A stretch of DNA of 64,000 nt from Micropterix aruncella (GCA_944548615.1 OX155978.1:6300415-6364414); one strand, 5' to 3'; shown: positions 44,005 to 58,860, counted from the first letter of the stretch. Notes: generated from the sequence alone by a model not told the origin. A program made the numbers and translations.

Positions 44005-44836
44005 ATCTATATATATATAAATATACACATATATAAACATCCATATTTTCTTTCTTTTATTTTATTCGTCCGAACATATCCAGTGTGTGTAGGGCTGGCA
44101 CGACTCTCGGTAAACTCTCCTGTTGCATTGCTTTATTTAGTCTACCGGTGACTGGCTGCCCGCTCTCTCTAACCCCGTATGAGCAAGAGCTATCGGCTTC
44201 CGGGATTTCGGTTACATTAAATAAAATTTCTGTACGTCTTGAGTGATGCGTTGTGGACGCACCATATTCCTGGCGCCGGTTTTCATCTGTCGAGCCCTCC
44301 GCTGGCGCCAAAAGAGGAACAAACCCTTGACGAGGCATAAACTTCACAGCATGGTATTATAGGTCGACTGTCATAAAGGAAGCCCTCCTATACGTAGTGT
44401 AGAGTTGGTCGCGGGGGGAAAAGCAGCGATAGCCGATTGGCCGAAAGCACCCGATAGTAGCCGTGATTACCCCGTCAAATAAAAGTGACAGTGGCTTAAT
44501 ACTCCGACTCTGCCTGAAAAGATCTTAGACAAACATGCGACAATTATAATAATAATAAATACTTTATTTTAATTTTATTTTATTTTATAGCGAACTTACA
44601 GATACTAGTATTTTAAAAACATATTCAAACGAAACAAATTTACTATCCTATGAATAGTTTACAATGCTTACATTACAAATTAACATAGAAATAACATGAT
44701 AGTAGGAAAAAATATAATAAAGCTAATAATAATGTAAGGGTAAAAAAAGTAATAATAAAGTAAGTTGTTAAAAGCTTATTTGGATAGAGCAAAATAGAAA
44801 TATGAGTAATTGGATAATAATATTTATTATACATAA
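44005..44836. other. Unassigned intronic stretch
   Basis: 44090-44345 is GC-richer with a 96-codon minus-strand frame (44057-44347) without recognisable motif. 44530-44830 is AT-rich and may be a LINE tail. Confidence 0.3.
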
Positions 44837-45579
44837 TCTATGCTAATATTATAAAGAGGTAAAGTTTGTGATGGTAAAGTAGGAAGTAATCTCTGGATCT
44901 ACTGAACCGATTTTGAAAATTCTTTTACCAATAGAAAGCCACGTTATTTGTGAGTGCCATAGGCTATATATTAATCCGAAAAATGAAATGACTTTTTCGT
45001 GGTAGTTGGATTTGCAAAGTAAGTCGGAGAATAAGCGGTCGAACGAAAACATTTCTAACTAACGCTGCCTTAACGATGAGAGATATATGATTAAGTTCTA
45101 GAGAAAAGTTGTAGAGCTTGATAATGCCTACAAAAAAGTCAGCGACAGCATATGCCTTTTATATTTAAGTCACAAAAAGTAGTATTTTATATTTAAAAAA
45201 TAATTTAAATCGTTAGGTCATGTTTATTGGTTATATTATCAACAATTACGAATTCTTATCAAAATAAGTAAATGTATCGTCTCAAGTGTTTAAAACAAAA
45301 GACTTTTCCCTTTTACTGCATATAATTTCCTTTTTACTGCATAATAGTTAAAGAGATAATACGCTCACAAATAAGACACTCACAAGAGGACACTCACAAA
45401 TAATGGTATTATAGTCAAATCGGCATGCAAATGCATACATACATATGCAGTAAAAATATAACCCTTCTTTTGGCAGTCAGGAAATAAATCGTAGCACTCA
45501 GTACAAACCGAACCACACTCATAATTTTATCACAGGTAAAAAGTTTTACCGCCCAGCGAAGTGGGCACGGGTCAGCTAG
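44837..45579 (+). mobile_element. Lep1-type Helitron, 743 bp, full length
   Basis: Starts TCTATGCTAATATTATAAAG after A and ends GGGTCAGCTAG (45576-45579) before T, with the GCCCAGCGAAGTGGGC hairpin just before the end. Homologous to 30480-31178 and 24065-24705 over the whole length. No Rep/helicase. Confidence 0.85.
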
Positions 45580-46132
45580 TATCCTATAAAGCACTTTTCG
45601 AAGAAAAATACTCTTTGTTCCAATTAATTCGCACAGTACTGTAGATTACTAAACAGTTTATTTGTTGTAACATTGCAGAATGTACACAACTTAAACCAAA
45701 CGACTTAGTTGATGCAGCAATTGAGTGTATGTTTGAATTTTTTATGCTCTGTAAAATGGCATGTAGGTTTTCCATTAAGAGACCTTGACACGGCAGGTGC
45801 CTTGCTGTCTGCCCGCTTAATCATATATTCAGTTGCTGCTATATATTTCTTCACCATTTATCCAAGTGTAATGTGTGTTGTTTGAACGTTTCTACGAATA
45901 GAAGATAGAAACATATTGAATATGATTGCGAGATAACTAAATATAGTACAGAGCCTATTAATTTAATCAGAATGATTTTTTCTTGCCGGGAAAGTCTTAG
46001 GGTGACACAACCGTTTTTTTTCTGTATTAGCACTGTTAACATTTTAACAGCGGAGCACGTACTCAGTACGTGATACAAAATATTCTCTTAACTCGCCACA
46101 CGTATTGAGGGAGTGATCGACTTTCATACAGT

Positions 46133-47330
46133 TTGTTTAAAAATCTCGTACTCTGTACGTCATTCGCGTTGTACCAGCAAGCCCGCGTAGACTTCCACAA
46201 AAAGTTCCTTACTGGAATCAGCCAGAATGGCACTGGTCTGGGGTATGGCAGTACAACCACGAGCGACGTGGACTTGAAGAAGTCTCTTTTGCGGGGAGAT
46301 TACGACAGCAAGAGTATGGCTCATGCTATTGGCCTTCAATGCCAGAATGATTGGACAACAATTGGGGACTTTTGCATTCCGCCTCCAATGCACTGGAAGG
46401 TATGACTGGACGCCAGAGATGCTGAAATTTTATTTGAATGCCTTTCAGCATACACTTCCAGACCCCAGTAACCTCGCTCGTTGGAGCTTTGCCGAGGATA
46501 GTTCTTGTCCCCTCTGTAGCAATACCCCTTGCACAGCTAGACACATTCTAGCTGGCTGCAAGGTGGCCTTAGATCAAGGACGGTACACTTACCGCCATGA
46601 CAAAGTTCTCGCTGTTATTCGCGAGGTAATTAGTCTCTCAGTGGCTCGTGCCAACAAGGGTTTGACAGTATCCTCCAAACCCCCAATACAGTTTGTGCGG
46701 GATGGCTCTAAAGGCAAAAAACATTTAACTACAAAACCTTTCTCAATAATCGAGAAAGCTACAGATTGGATTCTGGAGGTTGATTCGGTCTCTAAGCAGT
46801 ATAAATTCCCTGAAAGTCTCGGATGCACAGCCCTCCGTCCAGATATAACTCTTTACTCTCTATCTCGGAAGGTGGCTCTTATTGTAGAATTAACTGTTCC
46901 ATGGGAATCAAATATCCCAAAAGACCACGAGTACAAATTAAATAAATACCATGATCTCGCAAATGCCGTAACCCGGAACGGCTTCACTGTTCACCTTCAC
47001 GCGGTGGAAGTTGGCGCTCGTGGCCTGCCAGCTAAATCTCTATTTCACCTCTTTAAAGATCTTGGCCTTTCCAGAAAAATAATCAACTCTTTCTTAGAAA
47101 AATTATCTAAAACTGCGATTTGCGCATCTCAAATTCTATGGCTTCGAAGGGGGAGTGAATGGGTGGCAAGGTGAACGCTCACATGTGGCAAGACAGCTGT
47201 CCTAAACCTACCACAGCCGGTTCGTAAGTCCGGAATCCACTGCTCACCCCCCAGAAGTGTAAAAAATTGTAATATGATGGGCCCGACTCCGGTCGGTGAA
47301 TTCCATGGCAGCTCCGTTTGTATTTATTTA
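46133..47330 (+). mobile_element. RLE-type LINE, C-terminal part (one frameshift)
   Basis: Two overlapping frames (46133-46405 and 46323-47174) join by one frameshift near 46395. The second, 283 codons as opened, has a CCHC knuckle CPLCSNTPCTARHILAGC, then GRYTYRHDKVL, then the restriction-like endonuclease signature RPDITLYS...VALIVELTVPWE, then an 'EVGARGLPAKS' block. This order (knuckle, RHD, PD...E) is that of R2/NeSL-type non-LTR retrotransposons. RT is missing. The 3' UTR ends 'ccgactccggtcggtgaattcc...gtatttattta', with a CCGACTCCGGTCGG palindrome. Related pieces at 30200, 56890, 58725 and 61100. Confidence 0.8.
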
Positions 47331-47417
47331 TATAGCTTAGTCTTTTATCTATACATACATATGCAATTCATTACTGTGAATTTTATAGTGTGATAATAAA
47401 ATAGCGTGAATTCATAG

Positions 47418-47597
47418 CGTAAACTAAAACAAACGAAAGTGTCGAGAGTCTGCAAAGTTTGCGCAGATATTGTAAAGAAGCAAACTGGCAAACGAGGATG
47501 CAAGGAAACAGTCTACTATTGCCCAGATTGCAACGTACCACTATGCTACTATCCATGTTTCAAAAATTTACACACAAAAAAGAATTATTGTCAATGA
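47418..47597 (+). pseudogene. piggyBac transposase C-terminal cysteine-rich domain
   Basis: 59 codons ending TGA (47595-47597). Key residues in order: C12, C15 (VCKVC), C28, C35-x2-C38 (YYCPDC), C43 (VPLC), C47 (PCF), H52 (LHTKK). This is the cross-brace zinc-binding domain that ends piggyBac transposases and contacts the transposon ends. An in-frame TAG at 47415 blocks the upstream frame, and the DDD catalytic core is absent, so it is a remnant. Confidence 0.85.
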
Positions 47598-47759
47598 TTA
47601 CGTTTGATTACTTCATGTAATTTTTTTTTTCCACCAAGATGCCCTTTTTTAAATAAATAATTTCATAAGTTATCATAATATTTCTTTCATTTTTATTTTA
47701 TATCCGGAAGATATAAAAGTTAGTCTAATAGATACAAAACAAAGTATTTCTATATCTAA

Positions 47760-48160
47760 CAGAATGGAAAAAAACGCAGGATGCAGGCATACAAAGAAGC
47801 GTCTAAAAAACTTGCCCGCAACCTCACCAGATTAAAAAGGGACAAAATCCTTAAAGTCATAGGTACTATGACAGGCCACTGTCCCCTAAACAAACACCTG
47901 TTTACCATAGGTGTGACAGACAGCCCTCTATGCAGAGGATGCATGGAGGAAGAACAAACGCCACAGCAACGGGCAAAAATACTACAATCTCCAGCATCTG
48001 TCCTGGAGGCCTGTAGCAACCCAAACAGGCTGCTAACCTTCTGGGACAGCCTGGGTTGGCTGGAGTAACATAAACACAAATAGAAACATGAGTCACGCAC
48101 AACGGCCCAACCAAGTGGCCAAGTGCGAGAATAAAGCCCAGACAAACTAACTAACTAACT
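47760..48160 (+). mobile_element. LINE C terminus (Jockey/R1-group type) with (CTAA)n tail
   Basis: The frame 47781-48068 encodes GTMTGHCPLNKHLFTIGVTD..., CRGCMEEEQTPQ..., then 'VLEACSNPNRLLTFWDSLGWLE' to the stop, the usual post-RNase H tail with a CxxC...(H)...C knuckle. Here the stretch carrying the knuckle's H and last C (normally after ETPQ) is deleted. The tail ends in (CTAA)n at 48146-48160. Confidence 0.75.
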
Positions 48161-48332
48161 ATCTAATCAGGTTATTTTTTTATAGCCGTTACAAAAAGGC
48201 GGAAAGACGCCCGCGGGCAATGTAATCGGCCGCTGTTAAAGTGTTAAGACTTATTACTTTTGTTTAGTAAGAGGTGTTACGATTGTATTGTATGTTGAGC
48301 TTCTTTGGCTGATGTTGTTGTTTTTTTTGCAG

Positions 48333-48491
48333 AGCGCGTCGGAATCGTCTTCTGGGGCGGGGACTGGGGCGGCTAGCGGTGCCGGGGGCGTTGCGGGTGC
48401 GCGGGTTTCCTCCCGCTCGCGCACCACCGAAGAACCCCACATCGGCAAATACAAGCTGTTGAAGACCATCGGCAAGGGCAACTTCGCCAAG
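48333..48491 (+). CDS. par-1: par-1 kinase exon: linker and glycine-rich loop
   Basis: Acceptor TTTTTTTTGCAG ends at 48332; donor GTAACC follows 48491. 53 codons, phase 0 both sides. A Ser/Gly/Ala-rich linker ([12 protein letters not shown]...) leads into [21 protein letters not shown]: the start of the MARK kinase domain with the ATP-binding loop (GKGNFA, residues ~274-279 of the joined product). The CG-rich codon use of the linker resembles that of the 31735 exon, which supports joining them. Confidence 0.95.
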
Positions 48492-48682
48492 GTAACCTCT
48501 TAACTTATTTATTGCCGGGAGAGGTAGAAAAGTTGGCTGCCCAAAGTAGAGATGGTGCTCCGATTAGAAAATAGATCATCTTCAGTTGTGATTTAAATTT
48601 TTCATATTTCCAAGCAGACACATAATCCAATGCAATGTAGTGGTGCTATTTTTCATAACCTTTTTTCGTATTTTTCTTTCAG

Positions 48683-48784
48683 GTCAAATTGGCGAAACAT
48701 GTCCCCACTGGCAAGGAAGTAGCCATTAAAATAATTGACAAAACTCAACTCAATCCGGGTTCGTTACAGAAACTGTTTAGGGAG
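48683..48784 (+). CDS. par-1: par-1 kinase exon: VAIK lysine
   Basis: Acceptor TTTTTCTTTCAG, donor GTGAGT. 34 codons, phase 0. Contains [20 protein letters not shown]: the ATP-anchoring lysine of VAIK (~K296) and the MARK-typical [16 protein letters not shown] run leading into helix C. The first intron of this cluster is only 191 bp and has no transposon. Confidence 0.97.
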
Positions 48785-49297
48785 GTGAGTATTTCATTTA
48801 TCCTTCCAATGAACATTGTTGAAAGAAAGAGGATTGGAAGAATCCAAAATAAGTCTAGACCTGAAATGAAAAGATAATGATGTAAGAGAATAAGAGGTAC
48901 ATCAAAGTATAGCTAGTATATAGTCCAAGCATATGAGATTCAAACTTGACATTTCCAGGAAAAAACATCCAGAAGTTTTTTTATTAACGGTTTTCCGCCA
49001 CCTCGCCAGAGGTGAGCTAACTACAGGTATCACGAGAAACTGAAAAAAAATTAACTTATTTTAGTTTTTCGCTTATAACTCTAATCATTGATGATGGCTA
49101 TTCTATGCCAAATTAATCAAAAGTACTCGATACCAAAAAGAATTAAAAAAAAAATCCATGGACCTATACCCGACTATATTCACCAGACTGATTCCAAGAC
49201 TAATAATCTTTTATCTATAATCAAGATATAGGCATTTCAAGTTTGCATATACAATGTCAACAGATTTGACACACTCTTATGAAGCTATCTTGTTTAG

Positions 49298-50001
<704 letters not shown>

Positions 50002-51152
50002 ATTTGCACGGATTTCTCTATCCACCGGTCTGCTCACAGATGCGCGGCCTCTACCTGACAGTAGCGGTAATTCAAAACGAATTTGTCGCTGATCCGTGGC
50101 GACCTTTGCTCGTAAAGCTCACTCGGGATCGGGTGGCCAACGGATCGTTTCGAAGGATAGGTGACGCCAGGCTACTTCTTAGGAAATGTACATCTTCAGA
50201 CTCCCCCGGTTGTTCCCCGGATTGTGCAAACGATTGGGAGCTAATGGGCCCATGATGAGGTGGCCACGATGACCTATGTGTTCAGGGTCGGTCACACTCA
50301 CGGGTCAATACCCATCCGATGGCCTCCACGCATGGGGTGCGCGCCTGGGTAGGACACTTGGTCAACCAGTCTCCCCTGGGAATCAAACCTCTGGCGCTCC
50401 TGGACGGTCTGCGCACCGAGCGGCGCAAGCCAATCGACTGTGCTCTCCGACTACCAATCGGGGGAGTCTGGGAACTGTATTGTTTCCTATAGAGCGGGGG
50501 TGGTTGTCTACCTTACGGCGACTGCTCTTGAAATGACCATTGGCCATCCGATCCCGGTTCAGAGTCGGGCAAAGGACGCCTTGGTCCGCGATAGATTCGG
50601 TGCACACCATTTCACCGCTTCGTAAGGGAGAGGACCGCGCAAGCGACCTCGAACTCGGAACCAATCGAGAGACCGGAGAAATCTGGTCACAATTATTGGA
50701 AGCAAGGGCGCGAGGGTCGGCCCGCCAGGTAACACTGGCTATCTCGCGGTAAGGCGTTGGCTTCTTGCGGGTTGTGACGTAGCTGGACGTTGGATTTGTT
50801 TCTGTCCAAAGTCTTCTACGTTCACTGCAGGGCGACAGAACGAGAAAATTGTTGAAACGTCCTGTGGTGACGGGCTCGCCCGTTGTAGTTGACACCGCAA
50901 GTTGTTGTGCAAACGATTGGGTGACGCCGCACGGTGCGCAAACCGCCCAGTTCCGCCCGAGGTGTTCCCCGAATCGGAACCTCCCATCCCAACTGTCTAC
51001 GACTGCAGGCTACATCTGCAGGCAGAGTTCACAGCGTCCTTTCCAGATCGAGTACCTCTTCGAGGAGGTTACCAGATAGACGCTGAACCGTGAGTCGAGC
51101 CAACCTAAGAAGATGCAGACAGGCCATTGGGCCCAAGCTGGACGGAACCATT
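50002..51152 (+). repeat. F1 repeat, third subfamily (C), split by a nested F1 copy
   Basis: The left part, 50002-50238, carries F1 words ('cgggatcgggtggccaa', 'cagactcccccggttgtt'). The right part, 50922-51152, continues with 'tgacgccgcacggtgcgcaaaccg' and ends GGGCCCAAGCTGGACGGAACC. The break is exactly the insertion of 50239-50904. Lacks the 5' hairpin end. Confidence 0.7.
50239..50904 (-). mobile_element. F1 repeat, subfamily B, intact 666-bp copy with 17-bp target duplication
   Basis: Flanked by TTGTGCAAACGATTGGG at 50222-50238 and 50905-50921. Minus-strand start CAACTTGCGGTGTCAACTAC, end CCCATTAGCT. The outer stem of the main stem-loop is ACGTAG/CTACGT here (50777-50821), both sides changed relative to GCGTAG/CTACGC. 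The longest F1 frame (170 codons, 50895-50383) is in this copy. Inserted into another F1 member. Confidence 0.85.
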
Positions 51153-51332
51153 AGCAATTTTCATATCAGTTGAAAGCGACTCGAACTCGGTGAATGATGA
51201 CTGATGACAGTTTGAAAACGACTACTATCTCTTTCTTTACCATGTCGAGCGAGTATGCCCGTCTCTTTCTCGCTTTGTTTAAAAATCCCAGATTATTGCG
51301 TTGATTTTATTCTTTGTTGTTTTTACTGTCTT

Positions 51333-53697
<2,365 letters not shown>

Positions 53698-54011
53698 TTA
53701 ACCCTTGGAGTAAATGGGTATTTTCATGGATGCATCTGTCTCTTTTGCAGGATTTTCGGCGACATCGACCTTAAAGTACTATAACTACGAAACTACTACA
53801 CCAATCATAAAAAGAACAACTGCACAATGATTGCATTGAAATTTCGAATATAGAATATTGAAATATCATTTTGTAAAACAATTAGATAATTATGAATAAA
53901 TATGAGAACGTCAAAGAAGTGAAAAAAACGCGGAACCAGATCTGGTCGTATCATACTCAACGGATAATTGTTTCAGAACCAGATTTGGTCGTATCATACT
54001 CAAGGGGTTAA
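53698..54011. mobile_element. TTAA MITE, 314 bp
   Basis: TTAACCCTTGGAGTA ... TACTCAAGGGGTTAA. Internally 'ccagat(c/t)tggtcgtatcatactcaa' is present twice in tandem (53937 and 53980). Related to the left part of 51333-52377. Confidence 0.8.
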
Positions 54012-54051
54012 ATGTGGCTAATTACACGAAAACCCCCATGCAAACTATTTA

Positions 54052-54260
54052 TTATATATCAGTCCAAGTAATTATCAGTGCTAGTAATTCCAAGCGATCT
54101 TCATAACTTCTATTCTTCAGGTCCACTGACATTTTGGTTGCCCTTCGCTGCACCTTTTCCAACACATATACACCTTTGCAAGCCGAGTCGAGTCTCCTGC
54201 GCTTATTTTTTCGAAACAATACACAAAAACATCGAAACATAGGGGTGATGCCATACACAT
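54052..54260 (-). mobile_element. LINE RT fragment
   Basis: The minus strand reads VLEKVQRRATKMSVDLKNRS followed by 'YEDRLELLAL', the post-RT 'LE.VQRRATK...L...SY..RL..L.L' motif of CR1/RTE-type LINEs. About 70 codons. Confidence 0.65.
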
Positions 54261-54465
54261 TTGTGTATGCAAATATAATGTTTTTGTTTCCTGTGGCACT
54301 TGGAAAACATTCCCCGCACGGGTAATAAGGGGAAGGGTTTGTTTAATTTTTATCTGCTGCATGCACCGCGCACACCTGTCAGTCAACACAGTTTTTGAGG
54401 TTATATTATCTTGTAAACACTGTGTGACAAAACATTGATAATGCATTCGAATTGAGATACTGTTA

Positions 54466-55424
54466 CAGTGGAACCCTGGTTAACCAAACTCGGGTTATCC
54501 GATACCCGGGCTATCCGAATTGCCTCCCGGGTATCCGATACCCGGGTTATCCGATACCCGGGTTATCCGAAAAAATAAAGAGTCGAAGAAAAGAAGAAGT
54601 CGCTACCGAAGCGCTACCACTTTTTTATAGAGCCCAAATACGTTCTTGGATATCTTGTTATGTATCTAGTGGTTTAGTGACCAGTTAATACTGAAAGTTA
54701 AAATGTTTTAAACTGAAAATGGTGTGCCTATAAATGCGATCTTATCAATTGATAATAGGCGCATCATCATATCTTTCCGATTTAAAAAAAAAATGCAATA
54801 TTGATATGTGTTTCCTTTCCCAAATGTTACTAGTCGAAATCAGCCACTAGATCAGGGCGTATAAGCGACATTTAAACGGCGCTACCGGGGCCTAGAGATA
54901 TTGAATGTGCCACAAACTGTACAGTCAATGTATGTTAATGCCACAAATTGTACAGTTAATGTATTATATATTGATGTACATACTGTTTTCTTAACCCCTC
55001 GAGCCTCAGAGGGACCGATCGGACTCAAACGTAAAAGCACAGTTGCGCCTCGTTGGGACCGATCGGACTCTAAAGTTAGTATTCTAAAGTTCTAATATGC
55101 AACAACGGTTTGGGAGAAATTAATATTTTGGTGGGCCGCCATAATAAATCTAAAATTTCCATAATTATACATAGTCTTTCAAAGACATGCGCTTGCGAAA
55201 TCTCGCGGTTCGAGGGGTTAACTGTATGTAATTTTAACATTAATAAAGAACGTAAAAGGTACCAGACAAAGAGATTTTTAAATTCGTTTAACCCTCAGAC
55301 CTTTCAGAAATATGTACTATATTTTTAAAAGGTCGGAATATGTGTTCATGGCTTAACCGAAAAAATCCGAAACGGCTCCCCCCTCCCCCCCCCCCCTTCA
55401 TTTTGTTTAACCGGGGTTGTACTA
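54466..55424. mobile_element. pogo/Tigger-like MITE, 959 bp, TA target
   Basis: Starts CAGTGGAACCCTGGTTAACC, ends (inverted) with AGTACAACCCCGGTTAAAC, flanked by TA on both sides: the end pattern of pogo/Tigger (Tc1-mariner group). The left end carries tandem 'ggttatccgatacccg' units (54484-54570). No transposase. A C12-type homopolymer at 55384-55397. A TTAA MITE is nested at 54991-55221. Confidence 0.75.
54991..55221. mobile_element. TTAA MITE, 231 bp, nested
   Basis: TTAACCCCTCGAG ... TTCGAGGGGTTAA: terminal inverted match over 12 bp with TTAA target. Inside, 'gggaccgatcggactc' occurs twice (55011 and 55058). Confidence 0.8.
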
Positions 55425-55574
55425 TATATACTTTTTAACAATCAGAGAGGGTCACTAATAACTTTTTAACATGTCAAAATTTCAAGGTCGTAAATAAGGT
55501 CTGACTCAAAATCTGTTTTTTCTCCCTGCGTGTTTAATTGCTAAAACTGAAAGTATGTTTGTCTGTTTGTTTGA

Positions 55575-56165
55575 AAAGCTTTATTACACACACAAAAGAA
55601 TACAATGTGGCGGGCCTATTGCCACGTGGCAATATCTTACGGCCATACCGCCAGGGTAATTGTGACTAAAGGTTTATGTGGGCAAGTTGATTTACAAGTA
55701 ATAATTGAATACACTTACATAATAGTCATCATAGTATAAAATATAAAACAGTGATTAGTAACTATGCCAACTCGATATTGAAGGGAGGAGTGGAATATAA
55801 GGACAAGCAAAGGAGACGGGAGGGGGGGGGGGGTATTCATGAGTTGAGTAAATGTCTAACGATTTTTTTAAACCCGCTCAGGTCTTCAAGTTGTCTTATC
55901 GGTAAAGGCACGGAATTCCAGAGTCGGGCCGCCTGCACTGCGAAAGACATGGACATGAAAGTTGATGAATGCTGAGGTATAGCCAGTAATAGATTTTCCT
56001 GCGAGCGCGATGGAAGGCCATGGGATGAAAGCGGAGAGAAGAGATTATACAAATAAGTAGGACAGTTTGACTGTAGTACGCGGAAGAGTAGGACGAGTAT
56101 GTGAAAATCCCGACATTGTCTAATGTCATCGTCTAACGTCTTCCTCGTTGGAACTCATTTTGATA
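55575..56165 (-). mobile_element. LINE C-terminal fragment with 3' UTR
   Basis: The minus strand at 56052-55837 encodes LFSPLSSHGLPSRSQENLLL..., AARLWNSVPLPIRQ, then 'FKKIVRHLLNS', the CR1/Jockey tail also seen at 2440. The UTR has a G/C run at 55822-55834 and ends near 55575 with 'attgccacgtggcaat...cacaaaagaata'. Same subfamily as 36230-36840. Confidence 0.75.
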
Positions 56166-56337
56166 TCTACACATGTTTAAACCTGAAACATTTCAGTACG
56201 CAGGAGACTACTTGTATAGGAAATTAGTTGTTTTTTTGTATTGTTTCGAAAAAACACGCGCAGTAGACCTGGCTTAAGTATAGGTTCCGGAGCTGATAGC
56301 CATACTCAAGAATAGGTCGCACTATGCCTTGTAGATC

Positions 56338-56589
56338 TTAACCCTTCAAGCCCCGCGACTTCGATATCGAAGTCAACTGAACGCGTCCAGGAAAAGTGAT
56401 TTGATTGGGTTTTTCGTGTCATTCCGTATTCAGTTGTATTTTATTTATATGCACAATGATATTAGTATTATCGAGTATTTAAATAAAATATAACTGCATA
56501 CGGAATGACACGAAAAACCCAATCAAATCACTTTTCCTGGACGAGTTCAGTTGACTTCGATATCGAAGTCGCGGGGCTTGAAGGGTTAA
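56338..56589. mobile_element. TTAA MITE forming a near-perfect 252-bp hairpin
   Basis: TTAACCCTTCAAGCCCCGCG ... CGCGGGGCTTGAAGGGTTAA. The arms (~113 bp each) are almost completely complementary ('gacttcgatatcgaagtcaactgaac', 'aaaagtgatttgattgggttttt' and their inversions), with ~20 unpaired bases in the middle (about 56455-56475). It ends 51 bp before the exon at 56641, between the likely branch region and upstream intron. Confidence 0.9.
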
Positions 56590-56592
56590 TAA

Positions 56593-56811
<219 letters not shown>

Positions 56812-56889
56812 TAGCGGAGTTTTACAAAATATTTTAACTTGTTTAGTAGAGGTATTACAATTGTGCCGAGTCTTGAGCTCCTTTGAAAG

Positions 56890-56995
56890 TACTAAAATAA
56901 ACACCTTCCTAGAAAAATTATCCATAGCAGCGATTTCCTCATCTCAAATCCTATGGCTTCGAAGGAGGGATTGAATGGGTGGTTAGTCAATAAAT
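56890..56995 (+). mobile_element. RLE-type LINE 3' coding fragment
   Basis: 'ttcctagaaaaattatcc...gcgatttcctcatctcaaatcctatggcttcgaagg' matches 47090-47165, the C terminus of the RLE-type LINE, about 100 bp only. Confidence 0.65.
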
Positions 56996-57309
56996 AGCCA
57001 TTTTAATACCACGGAAATGCTATATAAATACTATAACTATACTATATTTGCAGGGGAGAGAGAGAGGGGGTTACATGCTGACAATGTACATGCTGTACAT
57101 GCTGACAATTACTGCACAAATGCTTATTACTGTACATGTTGACAATGTTACTTTATTTTTTACTATTTACAACACATTATTAAAGTAATTTTTATCCGCA
57201 TATACTTGTGTATATGGGTCGTTTGGACCGAGTAGTTTTATACACTGGATTGATGACTATTTTCTGTTGTTATTAGCCATTTTATGGATATAATAGCTTA
57301 ACATTGAGA

Positions 57310-57485
57310 TGTGTCAATTGCGACAGGCGAACCCGCCACCCCAGGGAGTTCTAACGACATAATGCCATTCTCTCCTATGGAGAGAATGGCAAGTCCACTT
57401 TGTGGACAGTCAGACGTACTTAACGTATTTTGACTGTGGAAAGAATCCACAGTCAAACTACGTTAACAGCCCGTAAGAGTCCAAC
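57310..57485 (+). repeat. F1 repeat, 5' part, with three perfect hairpins
   Basis: Begins GTCAATTGCGACAGGCGAACC, ends GCCCGTAAGAGTCCAACC, which are F1 blocks in F1 order. Between them the usual sequence is replaced by perfect stems: 57364-57390 (12 bp, loop TAT), 57393-57407 (6 bp, loop TTT), 57420-57466 (outer TTAACGTA/TACGTTAA and inner 12-bp TTTGACTGTGGA/TCCACAGTCAAA). The third occupies the position of the canonical F1 stem-loop. Confidence 0.75.
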
Positions 57486-57604
57486 CTGGAGCCTAACAGT
57501 AACGTGCACCAATTGTTTTTCTATCTAATAAATTATAAATTTCATTTTTGATCAACAAAAGTGGATTTACGAGGTTTTCAAGATTGTCCAACGATATATG
57601 AAGA

Positions 57605-58470
<866 letters not shown>

Positions 58471-58482
58471 TAAGATTTTTGT

Positions 58483-58694
58483 TTAACCGCTGGGTGGCCA
58501 TGCACACCGATCGGCGTTTTTCGTATTATCCGGAATATATCCGTAGTTATTCAATTATCAGCTCTATTTCTCCCTCCACTGTGGTAAAAGCCTATAATTG
58601 AAGCCTGTTATTGAATAAGTCACCGTCATATATTAGAATGCTTTTTGAGGGCTTTGAAAATTTTGCGTGGAATGACTGGCTTCCGATAGGTTAA
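58483..58694. mobile_element. TTAA MITE, 212 bp, inverted copy of 26103-26319
   Basis: TTAACCGCTGGGTGGCC ... CTTCCGATAGGTTAA. It starts 14 bp after the preceding exon, immediately behind the donor GTAAGA at 58470. Confidence 0.85.
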
Positions 58695-58724
58695 TAGCTC
58701 AAAAGTCGTTTTTATACTTTTTTC

Positions 58725-58860
58725 GTTTGGTTAGAAAAATTATCAAAGTTAGAAAAATTATCTAAAACCGCAATTTTTGCATTTCAAATTTTATGGCTTT
58801 GAAGGGGGAGTAAATGGGCGGTAAGGTGAATGCTCACATGAGCTGAATTCCATGGCAGTA
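58725..58860 (+). mobile_element. RLE-type LINE 3' fragment
   Basis: 'ttagaaaaattatctaaaaccgcaatttttgca...atggctttgaagggggagtaaatgggcggtaaggtgaatgctcaca' matches 47095-47185, then 'gaattccatggcag' matches the UTR with the middle deleted. Confidence 0.65.

Larger units (their letters stand above)
46036..48247. mobile_element. Decayed piggyBac element containing two LINE fragments
   Basis: TTAACATTTTAACAGCGG at 46036 and its inverted form CCGCTGTTAAAGTGTTAA ending at 48247 agree at 17 of 18 positions, TTAA included. Inside, 47418-47597 encodes the piggyBac transposase cysteine-rich domain, which confirms the superfamily. The rest of the transposase is gone. An RLE-type LINE (about 46140-47330) and an RNase H-type LINE tail (47760-48155) occupy most of the interior. 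The right end lies 85 bp before a par-1 kinase exon. Confidence 0.75.
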
